Origin: Parasulfuritortus sp037439465
Lineage (GTDB): Bacteria > Pseudomonadota > Gammaproteobacteria > Burkholderiales > Thiobacillaceae
Assembly: GCA_037439465.1 (NCBI GenBank)
Contig: JBBIVX010000001.1
Location: forward strand, 157,184-221,183
DNA length: 64,000 nucleotides
Direction of reading: 5' to 3'
In this document: piece after piece, positions 18,420-27,386 of the stretch
How the letters are laid out: each line of letters begins with the position of its first letter
Position numbering within the stretch: position 1 is the stretch's first letter
Position numbers and translations under genes: made by a program
The notes under the pieces: model-generated
The model's input: the letters and a program-made list of their open reading frames with translations, nothing else
What the model was told of the DNA's origin: nothing
Databases searched by the model: none

Positions 18420-18499
18420 AGTGGCGGAATTGGTAGACGCACTGGATTTAGGTTCCAGCGCCCCACGGCGTGGGGGTTCGAGTCCCCCCTTTCGCACCA
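18415..18499 (+). tRNA. tRNA-Leu (TAG anticodon)
   Basis: The acceptor stem GCGAAAG/CTTTCGC, discriminator A and encoded CCA bound an 85-base type II tRNA. The anticodon arm CTGGA-TTTAGGT-TCCAG gives TAG, and the variable arm is long (CGCCCCACGGCGT region). It decodes CUN leucine codons. It precedes the trigger factor gene by 27 bases, a common arrangement in Betaproteobacteria. Confidence 0.97.
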
Positions 18500-18526
18500 T
18501 AAATTTCCATCCAACAAGGAATAGTG

Positions 18527-19813
18527 ATGTCCGTGACCGTTGAAACACTGGAAGGCCTGGAGCGCAGGTTTACCCTGAATTTGAACTCGGCCGAAATCGA
18601 GGCCGAAGTGAGCAAGCGCCTGCAAAAACTGGCCAAGAGCGTGAAAATGGACGGATTCCGTCCCGGCAAGGCGCCGATGAAGCTGGTCACTGCCCGTTAT
18701 GGCGGCGAGGTGCATGGCGAGGTCCTCGGTGATACCCTGCGTCAGCGCTTCGTCGAGGAGGCGCGGGTGCAGAAGATGGAGGTGGCGGGCTACCCTCGAT
18801 TCACCCCGGCCGGCGATGGCGCCTTCACCGCCACTTTCGAGGTGTTTCCGGTTATCACCCTGGGCGACGTCAGCCAGATCAAGGTCGAGCGTCCCGTGGC
18901 GTCGGTGAGCGACGCCGACGTGGACCGCACCCTGGACGTACTGGGCAAACAGCGCGTCGAGTATCGTACCGTGCAGCGTGCCGCGCAGGAGGGCGACCGG
19001 GTCCATATCGATTATCTGGGCAAGATTGCCGGCGAGCCCTTCAAGGGTGGCGAGGCGCACGATTTCCCCATCATTCTGGGTGAAGGCCGTACCCTCAAGG
19101 ATTTCGAGGGTAGCTTGATGGGCATGCGGGCCGGCGAGAGCAAACACTTCGACGTGACCTTCCCCGAGGATTATTTCGCCAAGGAACTGGCCGGCAAAAC
19201 GGCCACTTTCGAGGCCAACGTAATCTCGGTCCATGCGCCGCATCTGCCGGAAGTGGATGATGAGTTTGCCCGCAGTCTCGGCATCCATGCGGGTGGGGTG
19301 GCCAAACTGCGTGAGGAAATCGCCGCCAACCTGGAGCGCGAGGCCAAGCGACGGGTCCTGGCCCAGGTCAAGGAGCAGGTCATGGATGGTCTGCTCGCCA
19401 TTACCCCCTTCGATGTCCCCAAGGGGCTCGTGGCCATGGAATGCCAGACCATGCTGGAGCGGGCGATCGGCGACTTGAAGGCGCGCGGCATGAAGGAGCA
19501 GGACATCAAACTGGGGGCGGAGGTCTTCGAGCCCCAGGCTAAACGCCGGGTGGCGCTGAGTTTGCTGCTCAGCGGCTTCGCTGAGGCCAACAAGATCGTC
19601 GCCGAGGAGGACAAGGTCCGTGCCAAGGTGGAGGAATTCGCCCAGAACTATGAAGATCCCGCGGAAGTGGTCGCGTGGTACTATCAAAACACCGAGCGCA
19701 TGCAAGACGTGCGGGCCATGGTGGTTGAAGACAATGTGGTCGACTGGGTGCTGGCGCGGGCGCAGGTCAGCGATGTGCCCACCACCCTGGAAAAACTTAT
19801 GGGGAAAGCCTGA
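18527..19813 (+). CDS. tig: trigger factor (ribosome-associated chaperone, PPIase)
   Basis: A 428-residue chaperone that binds nascent chains at the ribosome exit. The N-terminal ribosome-binding domain contains the family loop as GFRPGKAP (about 45-52). The FKBP-type PPIase domain (about 150-240) includes GDRVHIDYLG and the ILGEGRTLKDFE stretch, and a helical C-terminal domain follows. An in-frame GTG one codon earlier (18524) is possible, but AAGGAA spacing suits the ATG at 18527. Its stop overlaps the clpP start by one base (TGATG), giving tig-clpP-clpX-lon in the usual order. Confidence 0.97.
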   Translation: MSVTVETLEGLERRFTLNLNSAEIEAEVSKRLQKLAKSVKMDGFRPGKAPMKLVTARYGGEVHGEVLGDTLRQRFVEEARVQKMEVAGYPRFTPAGDGAFTATFEVFPVITLGDVSQIKVERPVASVSDADVDRTLDVLGKQRVEYRTVQRAAQEGDRVHIDYLGKIAGEPFKGGEAHDFPIILGEGRTLKDFEGSLMGMRAGESKHFDVTFPEDYFAKELAGKTATFEANVISVHAPHLPEVDDEFARSLGIHAGGVAKLREEIAANLEREAKRRVLAQVKEQVMDGLLAITPFDVPKGLVAMECQTMLERAIGDLKARGMKEQDIKLGAEVFEPQAKRRVALSLLLSGFAEANKIVAEEDKVRAKVEEFAQNYEDPAEVVAWYYQNTERMQDVRAMVVEDNVVDWVLARAQVSDVPTTLEKLMGKA

Positions 19814-20454
19814 TGACCGTGAGTAGTAAAGTGAATGCCGGCATGACCGAGCCCTCCATGCTGGGGTATATCCCCATGGTCATCGAACAGAGCGGTCGGG
19901 GCGAGCGCGCCTACGATATCTATTCCAGGCTGTTGAAGGAAAGGGTGGTCTTCCTGGTTGGTCCGGTGAACGATGTCACGGCCAATCTGGTGGTGGCGCA
20001 GTTGTTGTTTCTGGAATCGGAAAACCCGGACAAGGACATCTATCTCTACATCAACTCGCCGGGTGGATCGGTGTCGGCGGGTCTGGGCATCTACGACACC
20101 ATGAAGTTCGTCAAGCCGGATGTCTCCACCCTCTGCATCGGTCAGGCCGCCAGCATGGGGGCCTTCTTGCTGACGGCCGGCGCCAAGGGCAAGCGCTTTT
20201 GCCTGCCGAATTCCCGCATCATGATCCATCAGCCGCTCGGTGGCTTTCAGGGGCAGGCCTCGGACATCGAGATTCACGCCAAGGAAATCTTGTATCTGCG
20301 CGGCCGGCTCAATGAACTGATGGCCAGTCATACGGGTCAGCCGCTCGAGGTCATCGAACGCGATACCGACCGCGACTACTTCATGGGGGCGGATGAGGCC
20401 GTCGCCTACGGCATCGTTGATAAGGTGCTGGCCAAGCGCGGCGAAACCGCTTAA
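19813..20454 (+). CDS. clpP: ATP-dependent Clp protease proteolytic subunit
   Basis: A 213-residue serine protease that forms the tetradecameric ClpP barrel and works with ClpX encoded next. The catalytic triad is S114 (in ASMGAF), H139 (in MIHQP) and D188. The oxyanion-strand sequence NSPGGSVSAG is present. The N-terminal 15 or so residues are the expected propeptide. It is translationally coupled to tig through a one-base overlap and is followed 36 bases later by clpX. Confidence 0.98.
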   Translation: MTVSSKVNAGMTEPSMLGYIPMVIEQSGRGERAYDIYSRLLKERVVFLVGPVNDVTANLVVAQLLFLESENPDKDIYLYINSPGGSVSAGLGIYDTMKFVKPDVSTLCIGQAASMGAFLLTAGAKGKRFCLPNSRIMIHQPLGGFQGQASDIEIHAKEILYLRGRLNELMASHTGQPLEVIERDTDRDYFMGADEAVAYGIVDKVLAKRGETA

Positions 20455-20490
20455 ACTTGACTAAAATATTTGGGTATAGAGGCGGCAACC

Positions 20491-21771
20491 ATGGCAGACA
20501 AACAGGATCACGAAAAACTCCTTTATTGCTCCTTCTGCGGCAAGAGCCAGCATGAGGTGCGCAAGCTGATCGCCGGGCCGTCCGTATTCATCTGCGACGA
20601 ATGTGTCGATCTGTGCAACGACATCATCCGGGAAGAGGTGCAAAGTGGCCCGGATGGCAAGGAGGAAAAAGACCGGCTGCCCACGCCCCAGGAAATCCGT
20701 GCTGTCCTCGACCAATACGTGATCGGCCAGGACCTTGCCAAACGCGCCCTGGCCGTGGCCGTTTACAATCACTACAAGCGGTTGCGTAACCCTTCGCTGG
20801 GCAAGGACGATGAAGTGGAGTTGTCCAAGAGCAACATCCTCCTCATCGGTCCGACCGGTTCCGGCAAGACCCTGCTGGCGCAGACCCTGGCGCGGCTGCT
20901 CAACGTGCCCTTCGTCATCGCCGATGCCACCACTCTCACCGAGGCGGGGTATGTCGGCGAAGATGTCGAGAACATCATCCAGAAGCTGTTGCAGAAGTGC
21001 GATTACGATGTCGACAAGGCGAAGAACGGTATCGTCTACATCGACGAGATCGACAAGATTTCGCGTAAGTCCGACAATCCCTCCATCACCCGCGACGTCT
21101 CTGGGGAAGGCGTGCAACAGGCCCTGCTCAAGCTGATCGAGGGCACCACGGCCTCGGTGCCGCCGCAAGGCGGGCGCAAACACCCCAACCAGGAATATAT
21201 CCAGGTCGATACCACCAATATCCTGTTCATCGTCGGCGGTGCCTTCAGCGGTCTGGAAAAGGTGATCCGCAACAGAACCGAAAAATCCGGCATCGGCTTT
21301 GGCGCCGAGGTGAAGAGTAAGGATAACCGCAAGGATCTGGGCCAGGTGTTCCGCATGGTGGAACCGGAGGATCTGATCAAGTATGGCCTGATCCCTGAGT
21401 TCGTCGGCCGCCTGCCGGTGATCGCTACCCTGCAGGAGCTCGACGAAAAGGCCCTGGTGCGGATACTGACCGAACCCAAGAACGCCCTGGTCAAACAGTT
21501 CCAGAAACTGTTCAGGATGGAAGGCGTGGAACTGGAATTCCGCGACGATGCCCTCGATGCCATCGCCCGCGCCGCGCTCAAGCGCAAGACCGGCGCCCGC
21601 GGCCTGCGTTCGATCATTGAGCAGTCGCTGCTCGACATCATGTTCGACCTGCCCGGCATGGAGAATGTGCAAAAGGTGGTGTTGGATGAGAAAAGCATCA
21701 GCGGCGAGGGCAAACCCCTGTTGATCTATTCCGAGCCGGCCGCCACCCAGTCTGCCAAGGCAGCGGGTTAA
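20491..21771 (+). CDS. clpX: ATP-dependent Clp protease ATP-binding subunit ClpX
   Basis: A 426-residue AAA+ unfoldase. The N-terminal zinc-binding domain has C13, C16, C35 and C38. Walker A GPTGSGKT is at 120-127, Walker B is in IVYIDEIDK, and the ClpP-docking loop region contains IGFGAEV. The C-terminal small AAA domain follows. The ATG at 20491 gives the usual start; a TTG at 20470 would add seven residues and is not needed. It sits between clpP and lon in the conserved proteolysis cluster. Confidence 0.98.
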   Translation: MADKQDHEKLLYCSFCGKSQHEVRKLIAGPSVFICDECVDLCNDIIREEVQSGPDGKEEKDRLPTPQEIRAVLDQYVIGQDLAKRALAVAVYNHYKRLRNPSLGKDDEVELSKSNILLIGPTGSGKTLLAQTLARLLNVPFVIADATTLTEAGYVGEDVENIIQKLLQKCDYDVDKAKNGIVYIDEIDKISRKSDNPSITRDVSGEGVQQALLKLIEGTTASVPPQGGRKHPNQEYIQVDTTNILFIVGGAFSGLEKVIRNRTEKSGIGFGAEVKSKDNRKDLGQVFRMVEPEDLIKYGLIPEFVGRLPVIATLQELDEKALVRILTEPKNALVKQFQKLFRMEGVELEFRDDALDAIARAALKRKTGARGLRSIIEQSLLDIMFDLPGMENVQKVVLDEKSISGEGKPLLIYSEPAATQSAKAAG

Positions 21772-21777
21772 CAATCT

Positions 21778-21809
21778 GCCGACACCGGCTTGAAATCCGG
21801 TCTGTCGGC
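21778..21809 (+). other. stable hairpin between clpX and lon
   Basis: GCCGACA-CCGG ... CCGG-TC-TGTCGGC: an 11-bp stem with one two-base bulge (TC) and an eight-base loop. It begins seven bases after the clpX stop. No T-run follows, so it is more likely an mRNA processing or stability element, or a weak attenuator, than a strong intrinsic terminator. Confidence 0.5.
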
Positions 21810-21857
21810 GTCATCTAGCCATCACTCAGTTTTGCGGCAAGCCGCCGGAGTCTCCCT

Positions 21858-24266
21858 ATGAGTTCCACTATCCATTTCACTTCCACCGTCACCTTGCCGC
21901 TGCTGCCATTGCGCGATGTCGTGGTGTTCCCGCACATGGTCATCCCGCTTTTCGTGGGCCGGCCAAAATCTATCAAGGCGCTGGAAGAGGCCATGGAGAC
22001 GGGCAAGCATATCCTGCTGGTGGCGCAAAAATCCGCCGCCAAGGATGAGCCGGCGTTTACCGACCTGTATAACGTGGGCACCATCGCCGCCATTCTGCAG
22101 ATGTTGAAATTGCCGGACGGCACCGTGAAGGTGCTGGTGGAGGGAACACAGCGGGTCAACATCAGCGCCTTCCTCGACGAGGAAACGCACTTCAGCGCCC
22201 GCGCGGAACCGATTGAAGAGCCGACCGAGGTCGGTAGCGAACTGGAGGCGATGCGCCGCGCCCTGATGACCCAATTTGACAATTACGTCAAACTGAACAA
22301 GAAGATACCTCCCGAGATACTGGCCTCCCTGGCCGGCATCGACGACGCCGGCCGCATGGCCGACACCATCGCCGCGCATCTGCCGCTCAAGCTGGAGCAG
22401 AAGCAGGCCATACTGGAAATCTCCGATTTCAAGGGCCGGCTGGATCACCTGATGGGTTTTCTGGAGACCGAGATAGACATCCTCCAGGTGGAGAAGCGTA
22501 TCCGCGGCCGTGTCAAGCGCCAGATGGAAAAGAGCCAGCGCGAGTACTACCTGAACGAACAAGTCAAGGCCATACAGAAGGAATTAGGCGAGATCGAGGA
22601 AGGTGCCGAGCTGGATGATCTGGAAAAGCGCGTTAAGTCTGCCCACATGTCGAAGGAGGCCTTGAAGAAGGCCGAGGCCGAGATCAAGAAGCTGCGCATG
22701 ATGTCGCCCATGTCGGCCGAGGCCACGGTGGTGCGCACGTATATCGATACCTTGGTCAATCTGCCCTGGAAGAAAAAGACCAAGATCAGCAAGGATCTCG
22801 CCAAGGCCGAGAAGATACTCGACGAGGATCACTATGGACTGGAAAAGGTCAAGGAACGCATTGTCGAATACCTGGCCGTTCAGCAGCGTGTGGACAAGCT
22901 CAAGGCCCCCATACTCTGCCTGGTTGGCGCGCCCGGCGTGGGCAAGACATCACTGGGGCAATCGATCGCCCGCGCCACCAATCGCAAATTCGTGCGCATG
23001 GCCCTGGGCGGGGTACGGGATGAGGCCGAGATTCGTGGCCACCGCCGTACTTATATCGGCTCCCTGCCGGGAAAGATATTGCAAAGCATGGCCAAGGTCG
23101 GAGTACGCAACCCCATGTTCCTGCTCGATGAGGTGGACAAGCTCGGCCAGGACTTCCGTGGCGATCCCTCTTCCGCCCTGCTGGAAGTGCTGGATCCGGA
23201 ACAGAACCACACCTTTCAGGACCATTACATCGAGGTGGAATATGACCTTTCCGACGTGATGTTCGTGGCCACGGCCAACAACCTGAACATTCCGGCCCCG
23301 CTCCTCGACCGCATGGAGGTCATACGTCTGGCCGGCTACACCGAGGACGAAAAGGTCAACATCGCCACCCGCTACCTCTTGCCCAAGCAGGTCAAGACCA
23401 ACGGCCTGGCTGAAGGTGAGCTTGGTCTCAGCGAAGCGGCATTGCGCGACATTGTGCGCTATTACACGCGCGAGGCCGGGGTGCGTGGTCTGGAGCGGGA
23501 AATCGCCAAAATCTGCCGCAAGGCGGTCACCGCGCATGCCCTGAAAAAGGCCAAGGGCAAGATCAATGTGACGCCCAAGAACCTGGACAAATACCTGGGT
23601 GTGCGTCGCTATACCTATGGCATCGCGGAAAAAATCAATCAGGTCGGTCAGGTCACCGGTCTGGCCTGGACCGAAGTCGGCGGCGAGCTGCTGACCATTG
23701 AAGCCAGCATCATGCCTGGCAAGGGCAGCATCATTCGCACCGGGCAGCTCGGTGAGGTGATGAAGGAATCGATCGAGGCTGCGCGCACGGTGGTGCGCAG
23801 CCGTTCCCGCCAGCTTGGTATCAGGAGCGAGGCATTTGAAGGGAACGACCTGCACATCCATTTGCCTGAAGGCGCCACCCCCAAGGATGGGCCTTCCGCC
23901 GGCATTGCCATCTGCACCGCCATGGTGTCTGTATACAGCGGCATTCCGGTGCGCTGCGATGTCGCCATGACCGGCGAGATCACCCTGCGGGGCGAGGTCC
24001 TGCCGATCGGCGGTCTCAAGGAAAAACTCCTGGCGGCACACCGCGGCGGCATCAAGAAGGTGTTGATACCGGAGGATAACGTTAAGGATCTGGTGGATAT
24101 TCCTGACAACATCAAGAATCGTCTGGATATCCAGCCGGTGAAGTGGGTGGAGCAGGTGTTTGATTACGCACTGGAAAGCAAACCTGAAAGGCTGCCCGAA
24201 GAGGTGCCGGAAGAGGCCGCAAAAACGGCCACATCCACCGAGACCACCGCTGTGATCAAGCATTGA
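21858..24266 (+). CDS. lon: ATP-dependent protease Lon
   Basis: An 802-residue AAA+ serine protease that degrades damaged and regulatory proteins. The N-terminal substrate domain (about 10-200) is followed by a coiled linker. Walker A GAPGVGKTS lies near 357, and the proteolytic domain has catalytic S680 (in KDGPSAGIAI) with K723 (in GGLKEK). The length is typical of LonA. It is the fourth gene after tig-clpP-clpX and is followed by hupB under its own promoter. Confidence 0.98.
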   Translation: MSSTIHFTSTVTLPLLPLRDVVVFPHMVIPLFVGRPKSIKALEEAMETGKHILLVAQKSAAKDEPAFTDLYNVGTIAAILQMLKLPDGTVKVLVEGTQRVNISAFLDEETHFSARAEPIEEPTEVGSELEAMRRALMTQFDNYVKLNKKIPPEILASLAGIDDAGRMADTIAAHLPLKLEQKQAILEISDFKGRLDHLMGFLETEIDILQVEKRIRGRVKRQMEKSQREYYLNEQVKAIQKELGEIEEGAELDDLEKRVKSAHMSKEALKKAEAEIKKLRMMSPMSAEATVVRTYIDTLVNLPWKKKTKISKDLAKAEKILDEDHYGLEKVKERIVEYLAVQQRVDKLKAPILCLVGAPGVGKTSLGQSIARATNRKFVRMALGGVRDEAEIRGHRRTYIGSLPGKILQSMAKVGVRNPMFLLDEVDKLGQDFRGDPSSALLEVLDPEQNHTFQDHYIEVEYDLSDVMFVATANNLNIPAPLLDRMEVIRLAGYTEDEKVNIATRYLLPKQVKTNGLAEGELGLSEAALRDIVRYYTREAGVRGLEREIAKICRKAVTAHALKKAKGKINVTPKNLDKYLGVRRYTYGIAEKINQVGQVTGLAWTEVGGELLTIEASIMPGKGSIIRTGQLGEVMKESIEAARTVVRSRSRQLGIRSEAFEGNDLHIHLPEGATPKDGPSAGIAICTAMVSVYSGIPVRCDVAMTGEITLRGEVLPIGGLKEKLLAAHRGGIKKVLIPEDNVKDLVDIPDNIKNRLDIQPVKWVEQVFDYALESKPERLPEEVPEEAAKTATSTETTAVIKH

Positions 24267-24290
24267 CGGGGGGGTCGCCAGAAATACCGC

Positions 24291-24320
24291 TTGACACCGT
24301 ATTTTCCGGGTTGTTATATA
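24291..24320 (+). promoter_or_regulatory. sigma-70-type promoter of hupB
   Basis: A perfect -35 TTGACA at 24291-24296 is followed by -10 TATATA at 24315-24320 with an 18-base spacer. It starts 24 bases after the lon stop and 51 bases separate the -10 from the hupB start, so hupB should be transcribed independently of lon. Confidence 0.75.
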
Positions 24321-24371
24321 GCTCGCGCAGGTTTCCTGCGCTGCCTCTCATCTACAGAAAGGGGGATTTAC

Positions 24372-24644
24372 GTGAACAAATCTGAACTGATTGACGCCAT
24401 TGCCGCTTCCGCCGACATTTCCAAAGCTGCCGCCAGCCGTGCGCTGGACGGCGCCATGGATGCGGTGAAAAAGGCTTTGAAAAAGGGCGATATGGTAACG
24501 CTGGTGGGTTTTGGTACCTTCTACGTAGGCAAGCGCGCTGCCCGCAGCGGCCGCAACCCGCGTACCGGCGCCACCATCAAGATCAAGGCGGCAAAAGTGC
24601 CGAAGTTCCGTGCTGGCAAGGCCCTGAAGAGTTCGGTAAACTAA
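24372..24644 (+). CDS. hupB: DNA-binding protein HU-beta
   Basis: A 90-residue histone-like protein that bends DNA and shapes the nucleoid. The family signature GFGTFYVGKRAAR and the arm segment GRNPRTG are intact; the C-terminal region ends KVPKFRAGKALK. The GTG start at 24372, reached from a well-placed promoter and the GGGGG-rich leader, gives the exact family length. The longer frame from 24291 overlaps the promoter and is rejected. It lies between lon and two tRNA genes, as in many Betaproteobacteria. Confidence 0.97.
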   Translation: MNKSELIDAIAASADISKAAASRALDGAMDAVKKALKKGDMVTLVGFGTFYVGKRAARSGRNPRTGATIKIKAAKVPKFRAGKALKSSVN

Positions 24645-24654
24645 GGGGCTTTGC

Positions 24655-24730
24655 GGGTGCTTAGCTCAGTTGGTAGAGCGTCGCCCTTACAAGGCGAATG
24701 TCGGCGGTTCGAACCCGTCAGCACCCACCA
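24655..24730 (+). tRNA. tRNA-Val (TAC anticodon)
   Basis: A 76-base cloverleaf with acceptor GGGTGCT/AGCACCC, discriminator A and encoded CCA. The anticodon arm TCGCC-CTTACAA-GGCGA gives TAC. The D-loop (AGCTCAGTTGGTAGAGC) and T-loop (GGTTCGAACC) are canonical. It lies 10 bases after hupB. Confidence 0.97.
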
Positions 24731-24744
24731 GCGGTTAATGTTTT

Positions 24745-24821
24745 GGAGTGGTAGTTCAGTCGGTTAGAATACCGGCCTGTCACGCCGGGGGTCGCGGGTT
24801 CGAGTCCCGTCCACTCCGCCA
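24745..24821 (+). tRNA. tRNA-Asp (GTC anticodon)
   Basis: A 77-base cloverleaf with acceptor GGAGTGG/CCACTCC, discriminator G and encoded CCA. The anticodon arm CCGGC-CTGTCAC-GCCGG gives GTC. It lies 14 bases after tRNA-Val and is probably cotranscribed with it, ending at the terminator immediately downstream. Confidence 0.97.
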
Positions 24822-24830
24822 GCAGTACCA

Positions 24831-24860
24831 AAGGCGAACGTGAGTTCGCCTTTTTTGTTT
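24831..24860 (+). terminator. intrinsic terminator after the tRNA pair
   Basis: AAGGCGAAC-GTGA-GTTCGCCTT: a 9-bp perfect stem capped by a GTGA (GNRA-type) tetraloop and followed by TTTTTTGTTT. It ends the hupB-tRNA transcript and lies in the stretch where a longer ppiD frame would otherwise begin. Confidence 0.9.
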
Positions 24861-24881
24861 AAGAATTACCTACGGAAAATC

Positions 24882-26768
24882 ATGTTAGAAGCCATCCGCA
24901 ATCGCGCCCAAGGCAGGCTTGCACAAATCATCCTGGCCCTCATCACGATTCCATTCGCCCTCTGGGGTATCGACTCGTACTTCAACAACGGCGGGCGGGA
25001 GCCTGCGGTCGCCAGTGTCGATGGCGACGAAATCAGCCAGCGGGATTTCGTGCGCGCCCTCAAGAACCAACGCGACAATCTGGAAAAACAGGGGCAAGCG
25101 AAGATCGATATTGAAGACAAGGCCTTCCGCGAGGGGGTACTGAAACAGATCATCAATACCCGCTTATTGAGCGGTGCCGCCCGTGGCGTTGGATTCGTCG
25201 TGCCCGCCGGTGAGATGGAGGCCGTGCTGCAGAGGGCACCCATCTTCCAGAGCAACGGCAAATTTTCCCCGGAACGCTTCGACGCCTGGCTGCGGGAGCA
25301 AGGGGTGGGCAAGCAGGAACTCTTGCGCATGCTTGAAGAAGACACCCTCACCCGCCAACTGCAATTCGGCTACGGTGAGGGGGCGATAGCGCCCGCCGCG
25401 GTAACCGCCCAGGTGGCGGCGCTGGTGGCACAGCAGCGCGAAGTGATCGAGGTGATTTTTGATGCCGCCGCCTACGCCAAAACGGTGGCCGTAGACGACA
25501 AGGCGGTCGAAGCCGAGTACAACGCCCACAAGGCGGACTTCGCCTATCCGGCGCAGGCCAGGGTGCAGTACCTGGTGTTATCGCTTGATGCCATACGTGG
25601 TCAGATTCGCATAAGCGACGAGGCCGCCAGACAATATTATGAAAGCAACGCCGCCCGTTACCAGTCGCCTGAACAGCGCCGTGCCAGCCATATACTGATC
25701 AAGGCCGATGCCAGCATGACGCCCGCCCAGCGCGACGCCGCCAAGGCCAAGGCAAGCAAGCTTATGCAGGAAATCCAGTCTGCACCCAACCGCTTCGCCG
25801 AATTGGCCAGACAACAATCTCAAGACCCTGGGTCGGCGGAGAGGGGCGGCGATCTGGGCAGTTTCAGCCGCGACATGATGGTCAAGCCCTTCGCTGACGC
25901 CGTTTTCTCCATGAAACCGGGAGAGGTCCGCGGTCCTGTCGAGAGCGAATTCGGCTATCACATCATTCGTCTCGATGGTATCGCAATGGGGGCCAAGCTG
26001 GCTTTTGAATCGGTCAAGGCCGAGATTGTCGACGGCTTGACGCAGCAGGAGGCCCAGCGCCAATTCGCTGAGGTGGCCGATCGCTTTGGCAACCTGGTTT
26101 ATGAAAAGCCGGACAGCCTCGATCCCGCCGCCAAGGCGTTGCAGTTGAGCGTGCAGGAGAGTGGCTGGATCAGCCGCGATCGGGCCGAGCCTGCCATGCT
26201 GGCGAACAAGGCATTGCTCGATGCGGTGTTCAGTCCCGACGCCCTGGAAAAACATCAGAACACCGAGGCGATCGAGGTGGCGCCGAGCACCCTGGTTGCC
26301 GCCCGCGTCATCGAGCAGAAACCGGCTGGCACCAGGCCGCTTGCCGACGTCACGGCGGAAATTCGCGCGAAACTCACGCAACAGGCCGCTCGCGCCAAGG
26401 CCATCGAAGCCGGCCTACAGGCATTTAAGTCCCTGCAGGCGGGGCAGAACGTGGCCGGCATGAGTGCGCCTAGGCTGGTATCGAGGATGCAGCCTCTCGG
26501 CCTGCCGCCGGAATCGATCAAGGCCGTGTTCAAGGCTAATGCCAGCAAACTGCCGCTGGCGGTCGGCGCCGAGACTCCCCAGGGCTATCGCCTTTACCGC
26601 GTCAACCGGGTAGTGAAGGCGGAAGCGGATGCCAACAGGCAGAAGATGCTGCAGCGTGACCTGACCCGTCTGCTCGCCCAGGAGGAGTTGCGCGCCTACC
26701 TGGAATATCGCCGCGCCCATGCCAAGGTGGAGTTGAATAACAAGGCGCTGGATAAGAAGGCGGAATAA
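24882..26768 (+). CDS. ppiD: PpiD-like periplasmic folding chaperone (SurA-N / parvulin)
   Basis: A 628-residue protein anchored in the inner membrane by one N-terminal helix (about 12-32, ending in ALWGID) and facing the periplasm. A SurA-N-like chaperone region (about 35-190) precedes a parvulin PPIase domain (about 240-360), recognisable by ASHILIK, the QDPGSAERGGDLG loop and FGYHIIRL. A helical C-terminal domain follows. It assists folding of outer-membrane proteins. The ATG at 24882 is chosen because the upstream GTG at 24840 lies inside the terminator hairpin. Synteny after lon-hupB-tRNAs supports the name. Confidence 0.92.
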   Translation: MLEAIRNRAQGRLAQIILALITIPFALWGIDSYFNNGGREPAVASVDGDEISQRDFVRALKNQRDNLEKQGQAKIDIEDKAFREGVLKQIINTRLLSGAARGVGFVVPAGEMEAVLQRAPIFQSNGKFSPERFDAWLREQGVGKQELLRMLEEDTLTRQLQFGYGEGAIAPAAVTAQVAALVAQQREVIEVIFDAAAYAKTVAVDDKAVEAEYNAHKADFAYPAQARVQYLVLSLDAIRGQIRISDEAARQYYESNAARYQSPEQRRASHILIKADASMTPAQRDAAKAKASKLMQEIQSAPNRFAELARQQSQDPGSAERGGDLGSFSRDMMVKPFADAVFSMKPGEVRGPVESEFGYHIIRLDGIAMGAKLAFESVKAEIVDGLTQQEAQRQFAEVADRFGNLVYEKPDSLDPAAKALQLSVQESGWISRDRAEPAMLANKALLDAVFSPDALEKHQNTEAIEVAPSTLVAARVIEQKPAGTRPLADVTAEIRAKLTQQAARAKAIEAGLQAFKSLQAGQNVAGMSAPRLVSRMQPLGLPPESIKAVFKANASKLPLAVGAETPQGYRLYRVNRVVKAEADANRQKMLQRDLTRLLAQEELRAYLEYRRAHAKVELNNKALDKKAE

Positions 26769-26783
26769 CGCCCTGAGTTTCGT

Positions 26784-27320
26784 TCAGCGAGCCGGCTTAG
26801 CTCCGCCCGGCGACGGGGGGCCCTGTTCCCGACGCTCGTTCTGAATGGCCCGCCTATGCTGGCGAAACAACCACTGGGTCCACTGTTCCGCCAGCTCTTC
26901 CGCCATGGGCTCGAACTCCGCCCGCCACCAGCCTGATTGCACAGGTCCGGCTACGGCGGCGAGCTTAAGTGGCGCCGCCAGGGCGGGATGCAGGGCCAGG
27001 CTGACGATGCCCTGTCCGACCGTCACCTGGGAACATTCCGCCACCCGCCATTCGACGCCACGCGCGTCCAGCCGCAGGAAGGATGGCGCCAGGACGGACG
27101 CCTCGGCGAACAACAGTGTCCCCAGCCAATGCAGCAGCAGATCCAGCTTGCCTTCCAGCCGTTCCTGCGAGTGCTCCGTTTCAGTTTCACGCGGCGCCGT
27201 TTCCAGTTGATTGACCACCCTGAGCAACAACAAATTTCCCTGCCGCTGAGCGACGGTGGCAAGACCTGGCGTCCAGGCAAATTGCAGTTCGCATTCAACG
27301 CTGAGCTGGGTGGTTGTCAT
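26784..27320 (-). CDS. uncharacterised protein, possible atypical PilZ domain
   Basis: A 178-residue soluble protein with no signal peptide. It has a coiled central segment (RLEGKLDLLLHWLGTLLF, about 54-71) followed by beta-rich sequence (DARGVEWRV; GQGIVSLALHP) and a charged, glutamine/arginine-rich tail. This helix-then-barrel layout resembles the atypical PilZ (tPilZ) proteins, but the canonical RxxxR and DxSxxG motifs are not seen, so c-di-GMP binding is uncertain. It is convergent with ppiD and lies 66 bases downstream of queF, with which it may be cotranscribed. Confidence 0.45.
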   Translation of the reverse strand: MTTTQLSVECELQFAWTPGLATVAQRQGNLLLLRVVNQLETAPRETETEHSQERLEGKLDLLLHWLGTLLFAEASVLAPSFLRLDARGVEWRVAECSQVTVGQGIVSLALHPALAAPLKLAAVAGPVQSGWWRAEFEPMAEELAEQWTQWLFRQHRRAIQNERREQGPPSPGGAKPAR

Positions 27321-27386
27321 GACAGGCTTGTGCCGGGCCGGCGCACGGCCTGCATGCCGCTGGCGGGGCCTGGGTGGCGGAAACAG

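Noticed and set aside
17432..19705. 757-residue frame joined to hpnC
   Set aside because: The part above 18334 crosses tRNA-Leu and lies antisense to tig; only the C-terminal 300 residues are HpnC.
20457..20480. Promoter upstream of clpX (TTGACT and TATAGA)
   Set aside because: Both hexamers are good, but the spacer is only 12 bases, too short for sigma-70.
20461..21774. 437-residue minus-strand frame covering clpX
   Set aside because: Shadow of the essential clpX gene with no recognisable domain.
22950..24263. 437-residue minus-strand frame covering lon
   Set aside because: Shadow of lon, with histidine/glutamine-rich composition typical of antisense frames.
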